A stretch of DNA of 64,000 nucleotides from Cavenderia fasciculata. Taxonomy: Eukaryota > Evosea > Eumycetozoa > Acytosteliales > Cavenderiaceae. The stretch lies in the NCBI RefSeq assembly GCF_000203815.1, contig NW_004457737.1, forward strand, positions 2,108,001-2,172,000. The letters are read 5' to 3'. The translations under genes were made by a program, and so were the position numbers. Shown piece by piece: positions 44,150 to 55,969 of this stretch; within the stretch, counting starts at the first letter, position 1; each line of letters begins with the position of its first letter. The notes under the pieces were generated by a model. That model worked only from the letters and a program-made list of their open reading frames with translations, did not search any database and had not been told where the DNA came from.

Positions 44150-44652
44150 TTAAGCATTCTTCCACTTTTCTCCACAACTACAACATACAAAGTATAGTGT
44201 CATCTTATCGCTCTTTGTACCCATAGATTGGAAGAAAATAGCTTCTCTACCATCACATGCATGACACTTTGCACCTTTTGTTCTCGGTAACGTAGGATCT
44301 AATGATATGTCATGTAATACTTGAGTTCTTTCACTTTACAAATTGAATGATTGAGAGTTTAATATCGATATTATATGTTTGATGTTTAAGATCATCTGAC
44401 TTACTCTGTTGAATGTTTGATTTCATTTCTATATACACATGAATTACTAGCTTCTTCTTGATGATCGCAAATCTTACAAACCAACAATAAAGTCTTGTTT
44501 ATCTTATCTGCTTGAGGATAAAGCATATTATTACTAAAAGTAGTAAAAGTAGTGTAGTTTGATAACTTGTGTTATTAGTTTCATCTCATTCGTTCATTGT
44601 TCATATGGTTCATTCATTCATAATGATCGTACCATTCACCACAAAAGTTCAT
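44150..44652 (-). CDS. rpb9: RNA polymerase II subunit Rpb9
   Basis: Three exons (44633-44652, 44405-44533, 44150-44333) give 110 aa; the first exon is just 20 nt. Two zinc ribbons are seen: MNFCGEC with C4, C7, C26 and C29, and a TFIIS-like C-terminal ribbon with C73, C76 and the C100/C101-C103 group (FVCCSCGEKW). The linker DISLDPTLPRT is the family signature. Rpb9 sits at the jaw of polymerase II and affects start-site choice, fidelity and backtracked-transcript cleavage. Length matches the family (about 115-125 aa). It might be confused with the pol I or III small subunits, but the DPTLPRT linker favours Rpb9. Confidence 0.93.
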
Positions 44653-44864
44653 TGTTTGTTTGTTTCTTTCTAAATCACTAATATATAAATAAATAAAGAG
44701 AGAGTAAAACAAATATAACAATGATCTAGTCGAAAAAAATCAAGTTCTACTTGATTTTCAAAAAAATATTTAAGGAGAAATTTTAAATTATTTAATTTTT
44801 TATTTGTTATAGTTATTTCTGGATTATTTTTTTTTGAGGTTTGTTGTTATTTGTTGTTTTTAAT

Positions 44865-46718
44865 TTAGTTTTCTTCATCACTATCCATCAAGAAGGAGAA
44901 TCTACCAGCAGCAGCATCCTTGGCTTTGGCCTTTGAAGGGGCAGCCTTTGGCTTTGGTTCAGATGAACCACTTCCCTTTTTGCCCTTGTTGGTGACGATG
45001 GTGAAACCGGCTTCATCTTCCTTTGGTTGTTCCTTTTTGATCGAATAAGAGACGACCCATGGAAGGAGATCTTCCTTGGTGATGATCATCTCCTTGCCAT
45101 AGAATCTGGCCAATTGCCAGACGTTAAAGAGATGGTAACGGTAGTTGGCAATGAATCTGAATTCGTTGAGCTTGATCTCACCGTTGCCGTGGATGATGTC
45201 GTGAATACGACCCATCTTGATTCTCTTGATCTTGTCCTTGTTGATACGGTAAGTGTCCTCACCGACCTTTTTGACAGAGTCACCTTGGATGACTGGCTTG
45301 CCGGCAAACTCGACAAAAACAAAGCCAAATTGCTTTCTCTTTTCAGTCTCGCTGGCAGTCACCAAGTTCTTGTTGTAGTCGATGAGTGGGAAGTCAGTCT
45401 CGTCCAAGTAGTCGGGCTTCAACAAAAAGTCTGGGTATCTAAAGTTGGCATAGTCGGCCAAAATCTTTTTCTTTTCCTCTGATGTCTCGTAGAGTGCAAG
45501 CTCGCCAGCAAGCAATGTCAACGAATAGACAGAATAACTGCTTTGGAAAGCTGGGTTGGAAAGTAATTCTTGTAATTTTTCTCCATTCTTGATATCACTC
45601 TCTCCATTGAATAATTCAATTACCAATTTTGATACCATTCTAAAGTAATTTGGACACTAAAAAGGTATAAATAAATAAAATCAAATTAATCCATAATTCT
45701 TCTTTTTCTTCATTTTCTTCATTTTCATTTTCTTTTTCTTTACACTATAAGATTGATGAGATTTGATAACTTGATCATTTTGACAATAGTAACAACCATT
45801 TTCCTTGAGATTCCAACCTTCTTGTTGAAGATTGGCACCATACTTTTGGAGGATGGCAAGGTTGGCATTCTTGTTGTAATCGTTTTGGAGGAGGGAGGCA
45901 TAGATGGGAGCCAATTGCTTGGAACGGACAATGTCGTCCGAGACGGTCTTGTTGTCGTAGAGGGCGACAAACAACTCGGAACGCTTGAACCATTTGAGTT
46001 GTTCGCTCTCGTCCTTGAATATGAGGATGAGATCAGACTTGTCGTTTTGATCGGCCTCGAAAAAGGCATAGTCGACATCACCATAGACATACTTGACCGA
46101 TGACTCGGTCTTGAGGAGGTTGTTTTCGTGCATGACTTGCTCGTCGGCTTCAAAAGCAGAACGCTTGAGTTGCACAGAGACACCTTCAAACTCCTTGTTG
46201 ATCTTTTCGATCAATTGAACGAGTGGAGCTTCAATGCAACGGAAACGATAGTTTTGTAGTCTGTTTTCAGTGCCGTCGCAGAACTTGTCACGCTTGGTCT
46301 TACGGTCCTTTTGACGACCATACTTTTCGTGTCCAAAACCATCAATGTACAAGAGAATGGTCTTGAAACCGTATTGGGTGATGAGCATTCTGATAAACTT
46401 CTCGTCACGTTCCATCAAAGTGTCAAAGTCGGCACCCTTGGCTTGGTTGTTGGTGATCGACACTGAAAGCAAATGACATGCATCAGCAATCAATGTAGTG
46501 TTTCCTGTCTCTGCTGGTGATGGCATAATCATTACCGATGGTACTACTACTGGTGCTTCAACAGCAGCAGCAGTTGAGGTGGTGGTGGTAGTAGCATCTG
46601 TGGTGGTGGTGGTGGTGGTGGTGGCTGGTGCAGCAACTACTTGAAAGGTTGGTTGAATGAGTGGCTTATCATTCAACTTGATTTCCTTTAAGCATGATTT
46701 CAATCCTGTAATACCCAT
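44865..46718 (-). CDS. XPG/FEN1-like PIN-domain protein
   Basis: Two exons (45744-46718, 44865-45656) give 588 aa. The N-terminus MGITGLKSCLKE resembles the start of XPG-family nucleases, whose initial Gly is part of the active-site bridge; a Thr/Ala-rich insert follows, then LIADACHLLSV, a second acidic strand ILLYIDGFGHEKYGRQKDRK, and an XPG-I-like segment with AFEADEQV and YGDVDYAFF. These acids sit where FEN1-type enzymes bind metal, so nuclease activity is possible. The second exon encodes a helical region not clearly assignable, ending in a Lys/Ser-rich tail with FSFLMDSDEEN. Asteroid-like and Mkt1-like proteins share this plan, but neither can be assigned. C-ending codons imply high expression, unusual for a repair enzyme. 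Confidence 0.68.
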
Positions 46719-47648
46719 ACTCTCTCTTTCTCTCTTTCTCTCTAGATGATGTTGATTGGAAGAAGACTGTGACTTGAAGACTATTCAACTTGACAAAGAT
46801 CAGTCTATACTCTAAGATCTTTTTCTTTGCCATAGTGCGCAACACGCTCCCCTCCTCCAGCACAGCAAACAGAATCGCACGAAATGCGAAAATATAATTT
46901 TAATTTTTTTTTTCAATTCAAAATACTCCAAAAAAGAAGGGAACAGATAAATCTTTAATTTCAAATTATTAATTTAATTGAAAACCATGCATGTAAGTTG
47001 GTTGGTTGGTTGGTTGGTATAGAGAGACGGTTGACAAGACATCAAAGTGTAAAAACAAACTGAGTAAAAAGAGTAAAATCCAAAAACCAAGGAAACTTTT
47101 TTTTTTTTTTTTTTACTTTTACTTTTTATAGAAATCTATGAATTCGTAATTTGACGAACCAAGTTCAAAGAAGGAGTACTGCAAAAATTAGAGAGAGAGA
47201 GTTTTAAATTTTAATATTATTATTATTATTACTGCTCTACTTAGACACAAAACGTATCATACATAATATTGAAAACATATTATATACAGATATTATCTTT
47301 TCCACAAGACACATTTTAATATTTATTATCTACACCCACACGCCCAGCATATTCACATTATCGTTATCATTATCATTATTTATTTATTTATTTATTTAAA
47401 TGAGAACTATTTTTATATTTATATAATTGTTGTAAATGTATTTACAATTATTTCAGAATCTGTCCATTCCAAGTTATATTTTCATTCATTTACTCTATTT
47501 TATTCACCAATTTATTTTAAATTTATCCCAAATATACTGTTATACAGTTTCTAGTCAAGTTCAACAACCACCACCACCACCTATACTACTAGTACCTCAA
47601 CAACAACAAGATAGTAATTAATTTATTTTTTCCATTTCATTTCAAAAC
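46719..47648. other. Intergenic, no gene seen
   Basis: Divergent gap between the XPG-like and NT-C2/DIL genes. Contains ATT and GGTT simple repeats and a short frame ending in VQQPPPPPILLVPQQQQ at 47436-47621, just upstream of the NT-C2 start, which may be a uORF in the leader. Nothing else recognised. Confidence 0.45.
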
Positions 47649-50534
47649 ATGCCATTAAAAATATTAAATAAAACTCTTAAAAAGGGATCATCCTCCATTG
47701 TACCATTGACCATATTTATAAAGATTGATTCCATAAGTAATATCCTTCAAGGAAATGAACATCTATGTAATAGAGAGACTCTATTCGAACTACATTGGCA
47801 TCGTGGTAACCATCGAAAAGGTGTCATTCCAAATCTAAGTCTCAACAAAGACGGTGAATTGAAACCCCAAAATTCCATCAAAATACCTTGTCGATTTACG
47901 AGAGATTCTTCAACTGATGAATTATCAACTAAAAAATTAACTATTAATTTAAAAAAGGTAAACAATTATTAAAAATCTATTTTTAAATCTTTACTCACAC
48001 CATTGTTTTTTTATTAGTATGAAAATGGTAAAAAGAAATCATTGATCAAATTATCAACATTACAAATAGATATTGCAAAGATTGCAGATAAAGACGACCA
48101 AAAACCAAGACAATATACTTCAACAATGAAAGGTTGTGAAGAAGTTAAATTTAAACCTTATGTAAGTTAAACTATATAAAGAAGAAGATAAAAGTATCAT
48201 CATTTTACTTACTTTTGTTTTTTTTAGATTGAATTTACAGCATCAATTGTAAATGGAATTGATGAAGATGTAGTAGATGATGATGATGATCAATATGTTT
48301 CACCACCATCCAATAGAAGAGAATCTGTTTCTAGTTTGGGAAGTGGAGGTGGTAGCGATCCAAACCATTCTCATGTGAATGGAGACCAATCGTCAGACAA
48401 GAACTCTTCTCCAGGAGACGACCCATTTGATTTTAACTTTGATAGAGGATCGACAGACTTTTCAAAACAGTCACCTGAAAACAATCGAAAGAGTATTGGT
48501 GGAGAACTCGGTCGTACAGAGTCACCCATATCATTCTCTACACCTCCAACACCTTTACACCAATCGTCACCAAATATACCAATCAATGCTGGTGGAAGAG
48601 CAACACCCATCCCCACTCAACAACAGTTTATGTCACCAGGTACTCCATCCTATCTCTATGAACGGTCATTGGTCAATGAATCTTCGTCATCACCAGGAAA
48701 CAAAAACTTAAATACATCACAAATGAATGTCCAATCACCATACAGTACCACTGGAGTACCATCACCACTTGCACCAAGTCCACCAAAGACAGCACGTAGA
48801 AACTCTATTCATGGAGCCCAACAAAAACCAGAGCAAAAGAAAAGGGTCAAAGTGTTTGGTTTCTTAATGTCCGACAAACAAAAGCAACAACTTCAGTCTC
48901 CAACATCAGACAAACCACCATCGCCCGCCAAAGAGTCGAGATGGGGCAAGAGAAGACATTCTATCACCGAAGCTATTCCTCCCTCTTATATGAGAGACTC
49001 TGTTGAAAATACCAATACCATTGTTCCACCCGCAGAAGATGCAAGTAGTACAATTGCCAATAATGGTAGTCTAAAGAATAGTAATGGTAGTATTCCAACT
49101 ACATCTCCACCTTCTCAACAACAACAACATCATAGACAAGGTAGTCTAACAGATCAATTAAATCAAAATGAAGAAAGAATGGATCCTATTCATTCAATTT
49201 TAATGACAAGAAATAGTGATGGTAAATATCAAACAAAAAATAATAATAATAACATAATCTAATTACTTACTTTGTTTCTCCAATATGTATATATATTTAG
49301 ATAAATTAAAATTTATAAATGAAGAAATGATCATTTACAAGAAACCAGAATATTCAGAAAGTATTCCAATTTCTTCAATTGTTATTTATAAATGTCTATT
49401 TGAATGGAAGGAATTCTCTCCTCATAACCATATTTGTTTAAAAAGAATATTAGAATCTTTTGATTATTTAACAAAGGTAAATTAAACTAGAAATCGAAAT
49501 TTATAAAATTAATTACTTACTTTAATTTTGTTTTTGTTTTTAGATGGAAAAAATGGATAGAGAATCAAGTTGTTATTGGTTATCAAATTGTTATGTTTTA
49601 TATTATTTGTTGGATAATTCATATTCATCTAGAGTTAATTCAAAGAGTCGTGGATCACCAGAGAAATCACCAAAGTCTGATCTATCGAGCAACAGTGAAA
49701 CCCAAAACATCAAGTTTACCATTAATTGCATGAAATCGTTCCAAAAGAGCTTTTGGAGATTGTTTTGGAGAAATATTCAAATCGAATTGGAAATGGTATT
49801 GAAACGAATGGTTCAACTTATTGGCGACCAAGATTTCCAACAATCACCACTCTTTGTCAACTATATTCTTAGTACTATTGACTTTTTAGAGAAACGAGTA
49901 CCATTCCAAACACTCTGGCCATACGTATTCAAACAAATATTCTTTTACACGAGTAGTTATTTCTGTAATCAATTCCTTGAAAACTCTACCATCTCCAATA
50001 CCACATCGGTTGTTAATTTGAAATTATTATTCTCTTCAATCACTCAATGGATTCAAGAAAACAAAAATTTAAATTATTTCTATTATTACAAGTAAGGAGA
50101 AAAAAAAAAAAAAGTTAATATATATTTATGTACATTTCTAACTAACATTTTTGTATTTTTTTTTTTTTAGGATTGAAATGACACCAATATTTCAAATGTT
50201 GGATACATTAATGATTGATAAGAATACATTAATTGATGAAAATGTTAGAAGAGATATTTGTCCGTCGTTGAACCCAACACAGTTGGCTGTCTTGTTGTTG
50301 ACTTACCAATCTGACCAAAGAAATCATGATGAAATCGATCCAGTAGTCATCAAAGTGTTGCAAGATGAAGGTATCAAGAAACAGAGCTTACAAATAACAA
50401 CCAATCTCAACATTGTCTTTGACCTACCAGAATCTGTTGAACCAAGTAGAAGAATTCTAGATACAAAGATACCAACCTCTATTACTTCAAATAAGAAAAT
50501 GAAATTTATTTATAAAAATAATCAAGTTTATTAA
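47649..50534 (+). CDS. NT-C2 and DIL (dilute) domain protein
   Basis: Six exons (47649-47957, 48018-48161, 48228-49221, 49301-49476, 49544-50091, 50171-50534) give 844 aa. Residues 1-190 resemble the N-terminal C2 domain of EEIG1/EHBP1 proteins (LFELHWHRGNHRKGVIP, then a Lys-rich hydrophobic strand pattern). A 330-residue Ser/Pro/Asn-rich linker follows. The C-terminal 340 residues are helical and resemble the DIL domain of myosin V tails (WLSNCYVLYYLLD, the long LFWRNIQIELEMVLKRM helix, LNPTQLAVLLLTYQSD). NT-C2 domains bind membranes and DIL domains bind Rab or cargo proteins, so a membrane-trafficking or cytoskeletal adaptor is likely. The domain calls are by eye; DIL is the more certain. 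Confidence 0.78.
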
Positions 50535-51236
50535 ATAAATTAAATATATAATTAAAACAAATAATTTTATACAAATAATATTAATTTATTTATCTATTAT
50601 CACTGTGAGAAAAAAAAAAACTCTCATTTTTCAAATTCATTTTTTTCCAAACCACTATACTCAAAAAATAATAATTAATTTTCTACAATAATAGTATTTA
50701 TCATCAGACTTTTTTATAATTTTAGTTTTAGTTTTATTTTTGAATCATTCATTCTCATAATATTTTAATCATAAAATCAGTCAAAAAGATGATCATTTTT
50801 TTATTTTTTAATATTTTTTGACTTTTAGTTTTTTAGTATTAAAAAAAGTGACGAAACTCGTGTGGTTGAGAAGTTCACTAAATCGAACAAAAAAGTAAAA
50901 ATAGGTATGAGCATACACCACCCCCCCCTTCTTTGTCCGATTTTCGTATCGACCACATCCGTCAGACATAATAGCATTAGTGTAGTTTTTAGTACTAGAT
51001 TTAATATAAATTAGTACCCACCTATTTCCATATGGGTACGCGTTTATGTATCTAATTTTCCTTTTTCAACTCGACAGTTTGCTTTAAATACTCTTGTTTT
51101 CACCTCATTTCAAATCATTCAAATCAAATACATCTATTTATTTATTTATTTATTCTAAACAAACACATATTTATATCAATACAACATTCAAGTAAAAACA
51201 ACATCTTTTACAATAATTATTTATTCACTCTAAACA
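50535..51236. promoter_or_regulatory. Upstream region of the surface glycoprotein gene
   Basis: 700 bp without coding features. A TTTAAATA box lies at about 51084-51091, followed by an A/T/C-rich leader typical of strongly expressed dictyostelid genes. Confidence 0.4.
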
Positions 51237-53100
51237 ATGAGATTCGCACCATTATTTTTATTGTCCCTCTTAGTTGGGTCAATCACAGCTCAAAACTGTT
51301 ATCTTTTCAGTATGTAATATAAAATATTAATATTTTCTTTTTTTCCAAAATATTAATATTCATTCTTTTTTTTTTTTTTTTCTTTTTGTTTAGATCAAAC
51401 TGCTGCCAAGTTAGATCAATTCGGTCCAGCTATTGGTGGTGATGCAGTCTACTTTGCAGACTCAAATATCCCAGGTGGAAAAACCGGATTCGTTTTCAAC
51501 ACTGGTTCAGCAATGTCCACAACATCCAACGGCAAGTTGGTGATCACCGGTACCATGGTTCCCACCGATGGTAGCAAGAACGTCTTTTATGATGCTCGTT
51601 TCTCGTTCAACCCATCGAGCCAAGCCTTTACTCCAAAGTTGGAGCTCCAAGATGCTGCCTACGTCCAAAACGGTGGTCCAGTTAACCCAGCCTCATTCAC
51701 TTACTACACTCTCAACGCCGGTGACTCTGTCTTTGTAGGTCACGGTGATGTCGAAGGTGTCACTGTCAACCTTGCTCCATTCGAAGGTATGCCACTCCAA
51801 TCTGGTGTCGGTGCCAACGGAAAGAACGTCAACAATGGTGTCTCTGGATGGTTCGCCCCAACTTTTATGAAGAACGGTCAACAAATCTACGCCTCATCTC
51901 AAGTCGTTGATATCAACGTCGACTCTGCCTGTGACCAATGTGTCTCCAACACTCTCATGGCTACTCAAGCTGGTGGTCAATCTGTCTTTATCCAAGGTGA
52001 CACTAGCCCATTCGGAGGTAATGCCAAGTGGGATTTCATCAACAACTCTGGATCATTCGCCTACCAAACCAACGGTGACCTCTTGTTCACTGGTTCACTC
52101 GTCCCAGTCGGAGCCAACTCCCCAACCATGACCTGTAGCATGCTCTTCCACCCAAACACCAACAACGTCCAACCAAAGAAGGAACTTTCACCAGACTCTT
52201 ATTTCCCAAATGGTCCAGTCGATACTAACACCTGGGTCTATTACAACGTCGATACCACTCAATCATCATGCACTGTCAACGGTAACACCGTCACCATCAC
52301 CGGTGATATGGGTATCCCACTCCAAGTCGGTAACGGTGCCAACGGAAAGAACACCAACTATGGTGCCTCTGTCTGGTTAGAATACAACGGTACCATGGAT
52401 ATCTTTGATATCAACGTCGACTTGGTCTGTGTTGTCAACTCCACTGCCACTCCAGTCCCAACTGTTACCCCAACCCCAACTCCAAACTCTCCAAGTACGG
52501 ATTCATCTACTTTTACTTCTATGACTCCTCCTCCTTCTACCTCTACTACCTCTTCTTCTTCTATCGCTACCACTACTACTATTCCATCTACTACTACTAC
52601 TTTCTCGACAGGTGAGATTTCCTCAACAACAGGTAAATGATATAACCCAAAAGATTCACATCTCTTTCCATCTAGATGAATCATTAATTCTATTAACGAT
52701 TTCTTCTCGATCAATGTATATACAGGATGTGTTTGGGTTTGTCCTCCATCTCCAACTACTACAACAACTACTACCTCTATGATGACTACTACTTCTATCT
52801 CTAATGTTACTGATACTCCTACTCCTACTGCTCCTTCTACCATCCCTCCTACTACCTATCCAAATGCTTCAACCATACCAGCTCCCATTGGTATCCTTCT
52901 AAATCTTTTATTCTCTTTTCTAAATGTATGACTCTAATGATTTGAATACTAATCACCTTTTTTTCTTCTCTCTCTCTTTCTCTCTTACTTACTCTTTAGT
53001 TGCCGGTGGTGTCAACCCAAACAGCAGTGGTAACAATCTCTCAGCCTCCAAGATTATGATTGCTGCCGCCTCAATTGCTGCCTTAGCCATCTTTGCTTAA
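51237..53100 (+). CDS. GPI-anchored, internally duplicated surface glycoprotein
   Basis: Four exons (51237-51309, 51394-52632, 52726-52890, 53000-53100) give 525 aa. A signal peptide (MRFAPLFLLSLLVGSITA) is followed by two tandem copies of a beta-rich domain of about 155 residues; both contain a PLQxGxGANGKN segment and end in DINVD with a nearby Cys. Next is a Thr/Pro/Ser stalk of about 130 residues suited to O-glycosylation, interrupted by CVWVCPP, and a C-terminal tail (SASKIMIAAASIAALAIFA) typical of GPI-anchor signals, with Ser/Gly/Asn candidate attachment sites just before it. The role is unknown: adhesion, extracellular matrix binding or spore/stalk surface are all possible. Strong C-ending codon bias. 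Confidence 0.85.
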
Positions 53101-53238
53101 ACAACAAACTTCAAATTCAATTGAACCTAACTGTTTAAATCAACAATAAAAAAAATCATATATATCTATTTATTTATTTAAATCATATCTTGTCTAATAT
53201 TTTTTTTTTTATTATTTTTGTCTTTATCTTTATATATT

Positions 53239-55921
53239 TTAGTTAATATTTGCATAAATAGAATCTAATATATTATTTTGACATTGTTGTGATAAACTTT
53301 CTAAACTACAAAGTCTTTGGTCTTCAGTAATTGGAAGTTTGGAAAGAGATCTTACAAATCCAATTGGCAAAACATTTAATCTAATTCTATCCAATTCAAA
53401 CAATTCATTTGTCTCTTGGCAATATTCTAATAATCTTTTTGTCATCTCACTTAATGTTATTCTAAATAGATAAAATTAAATTAAATTAATAACCCTTAAC
53501 CAATAATAAATATAAAAGATACTTTGGTTTACATACTTAAATAATTTAGTTGAATTCTCAATAATAGAGACTTGAGATAATTCACTTAGATGAGCTAAAA
53601 ATAGTGAAGAATCAAGAGTTGTCTTGTAAAGTTTTTGGTGAATTGCCTTTGGGTCTAAAGACTTTGGTAAAGTTTCCAACGCACCAAAACATTCCTTAAA
53701 GTTTGTTACCAACATTATATAATTTAAAAATAATTCACCTCCAAACTTCCACAATCCAATATCATTAATATGTCCTTGGAATTTTTTTAATAAATCTCTA
53801 AGTTTATCATATTTTCCTATATAAAAAAAAAATAAAAAAATATTAATAAAAATATTAATAAATATATATATATTATATTTATATTACTTACTTGAAATAA
53901 TATAATTTGGACCAAAATGATTAAAAATTAAATTATGAGCTTCAGAGAATTGACCAGATTTCAAAAGATAATCAATTTGGTTTTGTTCCTTGTGTTGATA
54001 ACCATTATACCAAGCAAAAGCTTCATCAATCCAAGTTTCAGGAATCAATAAACTCTTTGTAAGGAATTTCTTTTCATCTCCATCTTCTTTAATTGTATGA
54101 ATATGTCTTGAAATACATGATTTCATTGCTTCTTCTCTAAAACTAAAAATAAATAAAAATAAAGAAAGTAAGTAAAAAGAATATATATATATTTGTTGTT
54201 TTTTGTTATTTACAAAGTAAAATGATCAGGAATATGAGATAAAATATAAATACTCCATTGCCATAAACCTAATCTTTCCAATTGAGTAGCAAAAGAACTG
54301 TGGAGTAGGTATTGATTACTAAGATCTGATTGTTTGTTGAGTGAAGGTAATGAACGAAGGACAGTGTAGAGAGACCATGGTAACCAATAATCAAAATGAT
54401 CCAAACCATTATTCTCTGGATAAAAGAGTGCTTTGAAATTATCAAATCTTTCATTTGAAAATAATTTCAACAATAGATAACATGGGTCAAAAAAGAGATT
54501 GTCTTCATTACTATTGATGTTGGTGTAGGTTGGAAGTGGAGATTTAGAGATACCATTGAGAAAAGAGATATCATAAGATTTGATAACTTCAGACAATGGA
54601 TGATCAAAAGAGTATCTAAACCAAAAGTCCAAAGCAAAACTACGATACCAATCATTGACATTTTGATAAACCTCATCAATGTCACCTGCCAATAGTTTGA
54701 TAATCTCGATTCTCTTTACGTCCATCTTTTCCAACATTCCTTGTTCTTCCCAAAGTCGGAGTTGTTCGGTCAAAAGGATCTTTGACTCGTTACTACCCCA
54801 CAATTGGGTCATCATAATGGCCAATCTATAATCCTTGTTGGCATTGGCCAAGGCAATAGATTCCTTGAGTTTCTTGGCACTAAGGTTGGAGAACAAAACT
54901 TCCAAATAATTGTGGTTTGCCTTTTTTTTGATTTGTTGTTGTTCCTTTTCGGCAATGGGTGCAATCACATCCTTGAGCCATTGGTTGAGATTCAATTTTC
55001 TCTTCATCTCTTCGCTATACGCAGTTTCTGGTTCCGTGCCCCACAAGGATACAATCAACTTCCAAATGTGCTTGTAGTGGTCATCGTTGCTGTATGCTTG
55101 CAATTGTTCTTGAACCTTGGAGAGGGTGAACCAACCTTGACGGTTATCCTTTGAACAAACCGAACTGTTGGTGAGATGATTCTTTAGTGATTTTACAATT
55201 GGCTCGACTTTGGTCGTTGATTGTGTAGTGATATTGGAAATGGTCAAAGTTTTAATAGACTTTCCACTTGGAACAATAAATTGACCGTTTGGACTCCAAC
55301 CAACTCTAAATGATCTTCCTAAAATCAAAGATGCATCTGTTTTTTGTCCATTGTTTACCAATCCTTTGAAAATCGAATCTTTTGAAGCAACCTTTACATC
55401 AAATTGTTTACTATCCAATTTAATCTTTGCGGCAGATGATGATTCCAATTGTTGTGCCTTTTTAAATGGTTGTTCTTGTGATTGTACTTGTCTTGTATTA
55501 AAATGACTTGGTTTTAATATAGTAGATTTTGGTGATTGTAAATTAATTTGTTCAAATGTTGGATTAATTGGTGATAATATTCTTTGTACTAAAAAAAAAA
55601 AAAAAAGTTAATAAATACATAAATAAATAGGTTATCTTTTCTTTCATACCTTTAGTATTTGGATTATTAAGAACAAGTGGATCATAAACTGGGATCTTTG
55701 GTTGTTGAATTGGGGCAATTTGTGATTGATTTGATGGAACATCAACATTGAATAATCCTTTCTATAAAAAAAAGAAAAAGAAAAAAACATTAATTTAAAA
55801 TGATTTAAAAAAATAAATATTTTTTTATCTAAAAAAAAAATTAAAAAGTTTATTGTTGTGTGTAATTATTTATATATGAATATATTATTATTATTATTAT
55901 TATTAATTGTTGTTGTTGTTG

Positions 55922-55969
<48 letters not shown>

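Noticed and set aside
47436-47621. 61-codon frame before the NT-C2/DIL gene
   Set aside because: Low-complexity hydrophobic and Pro/Gln sequence in the leader; kept only as a possible uORF.
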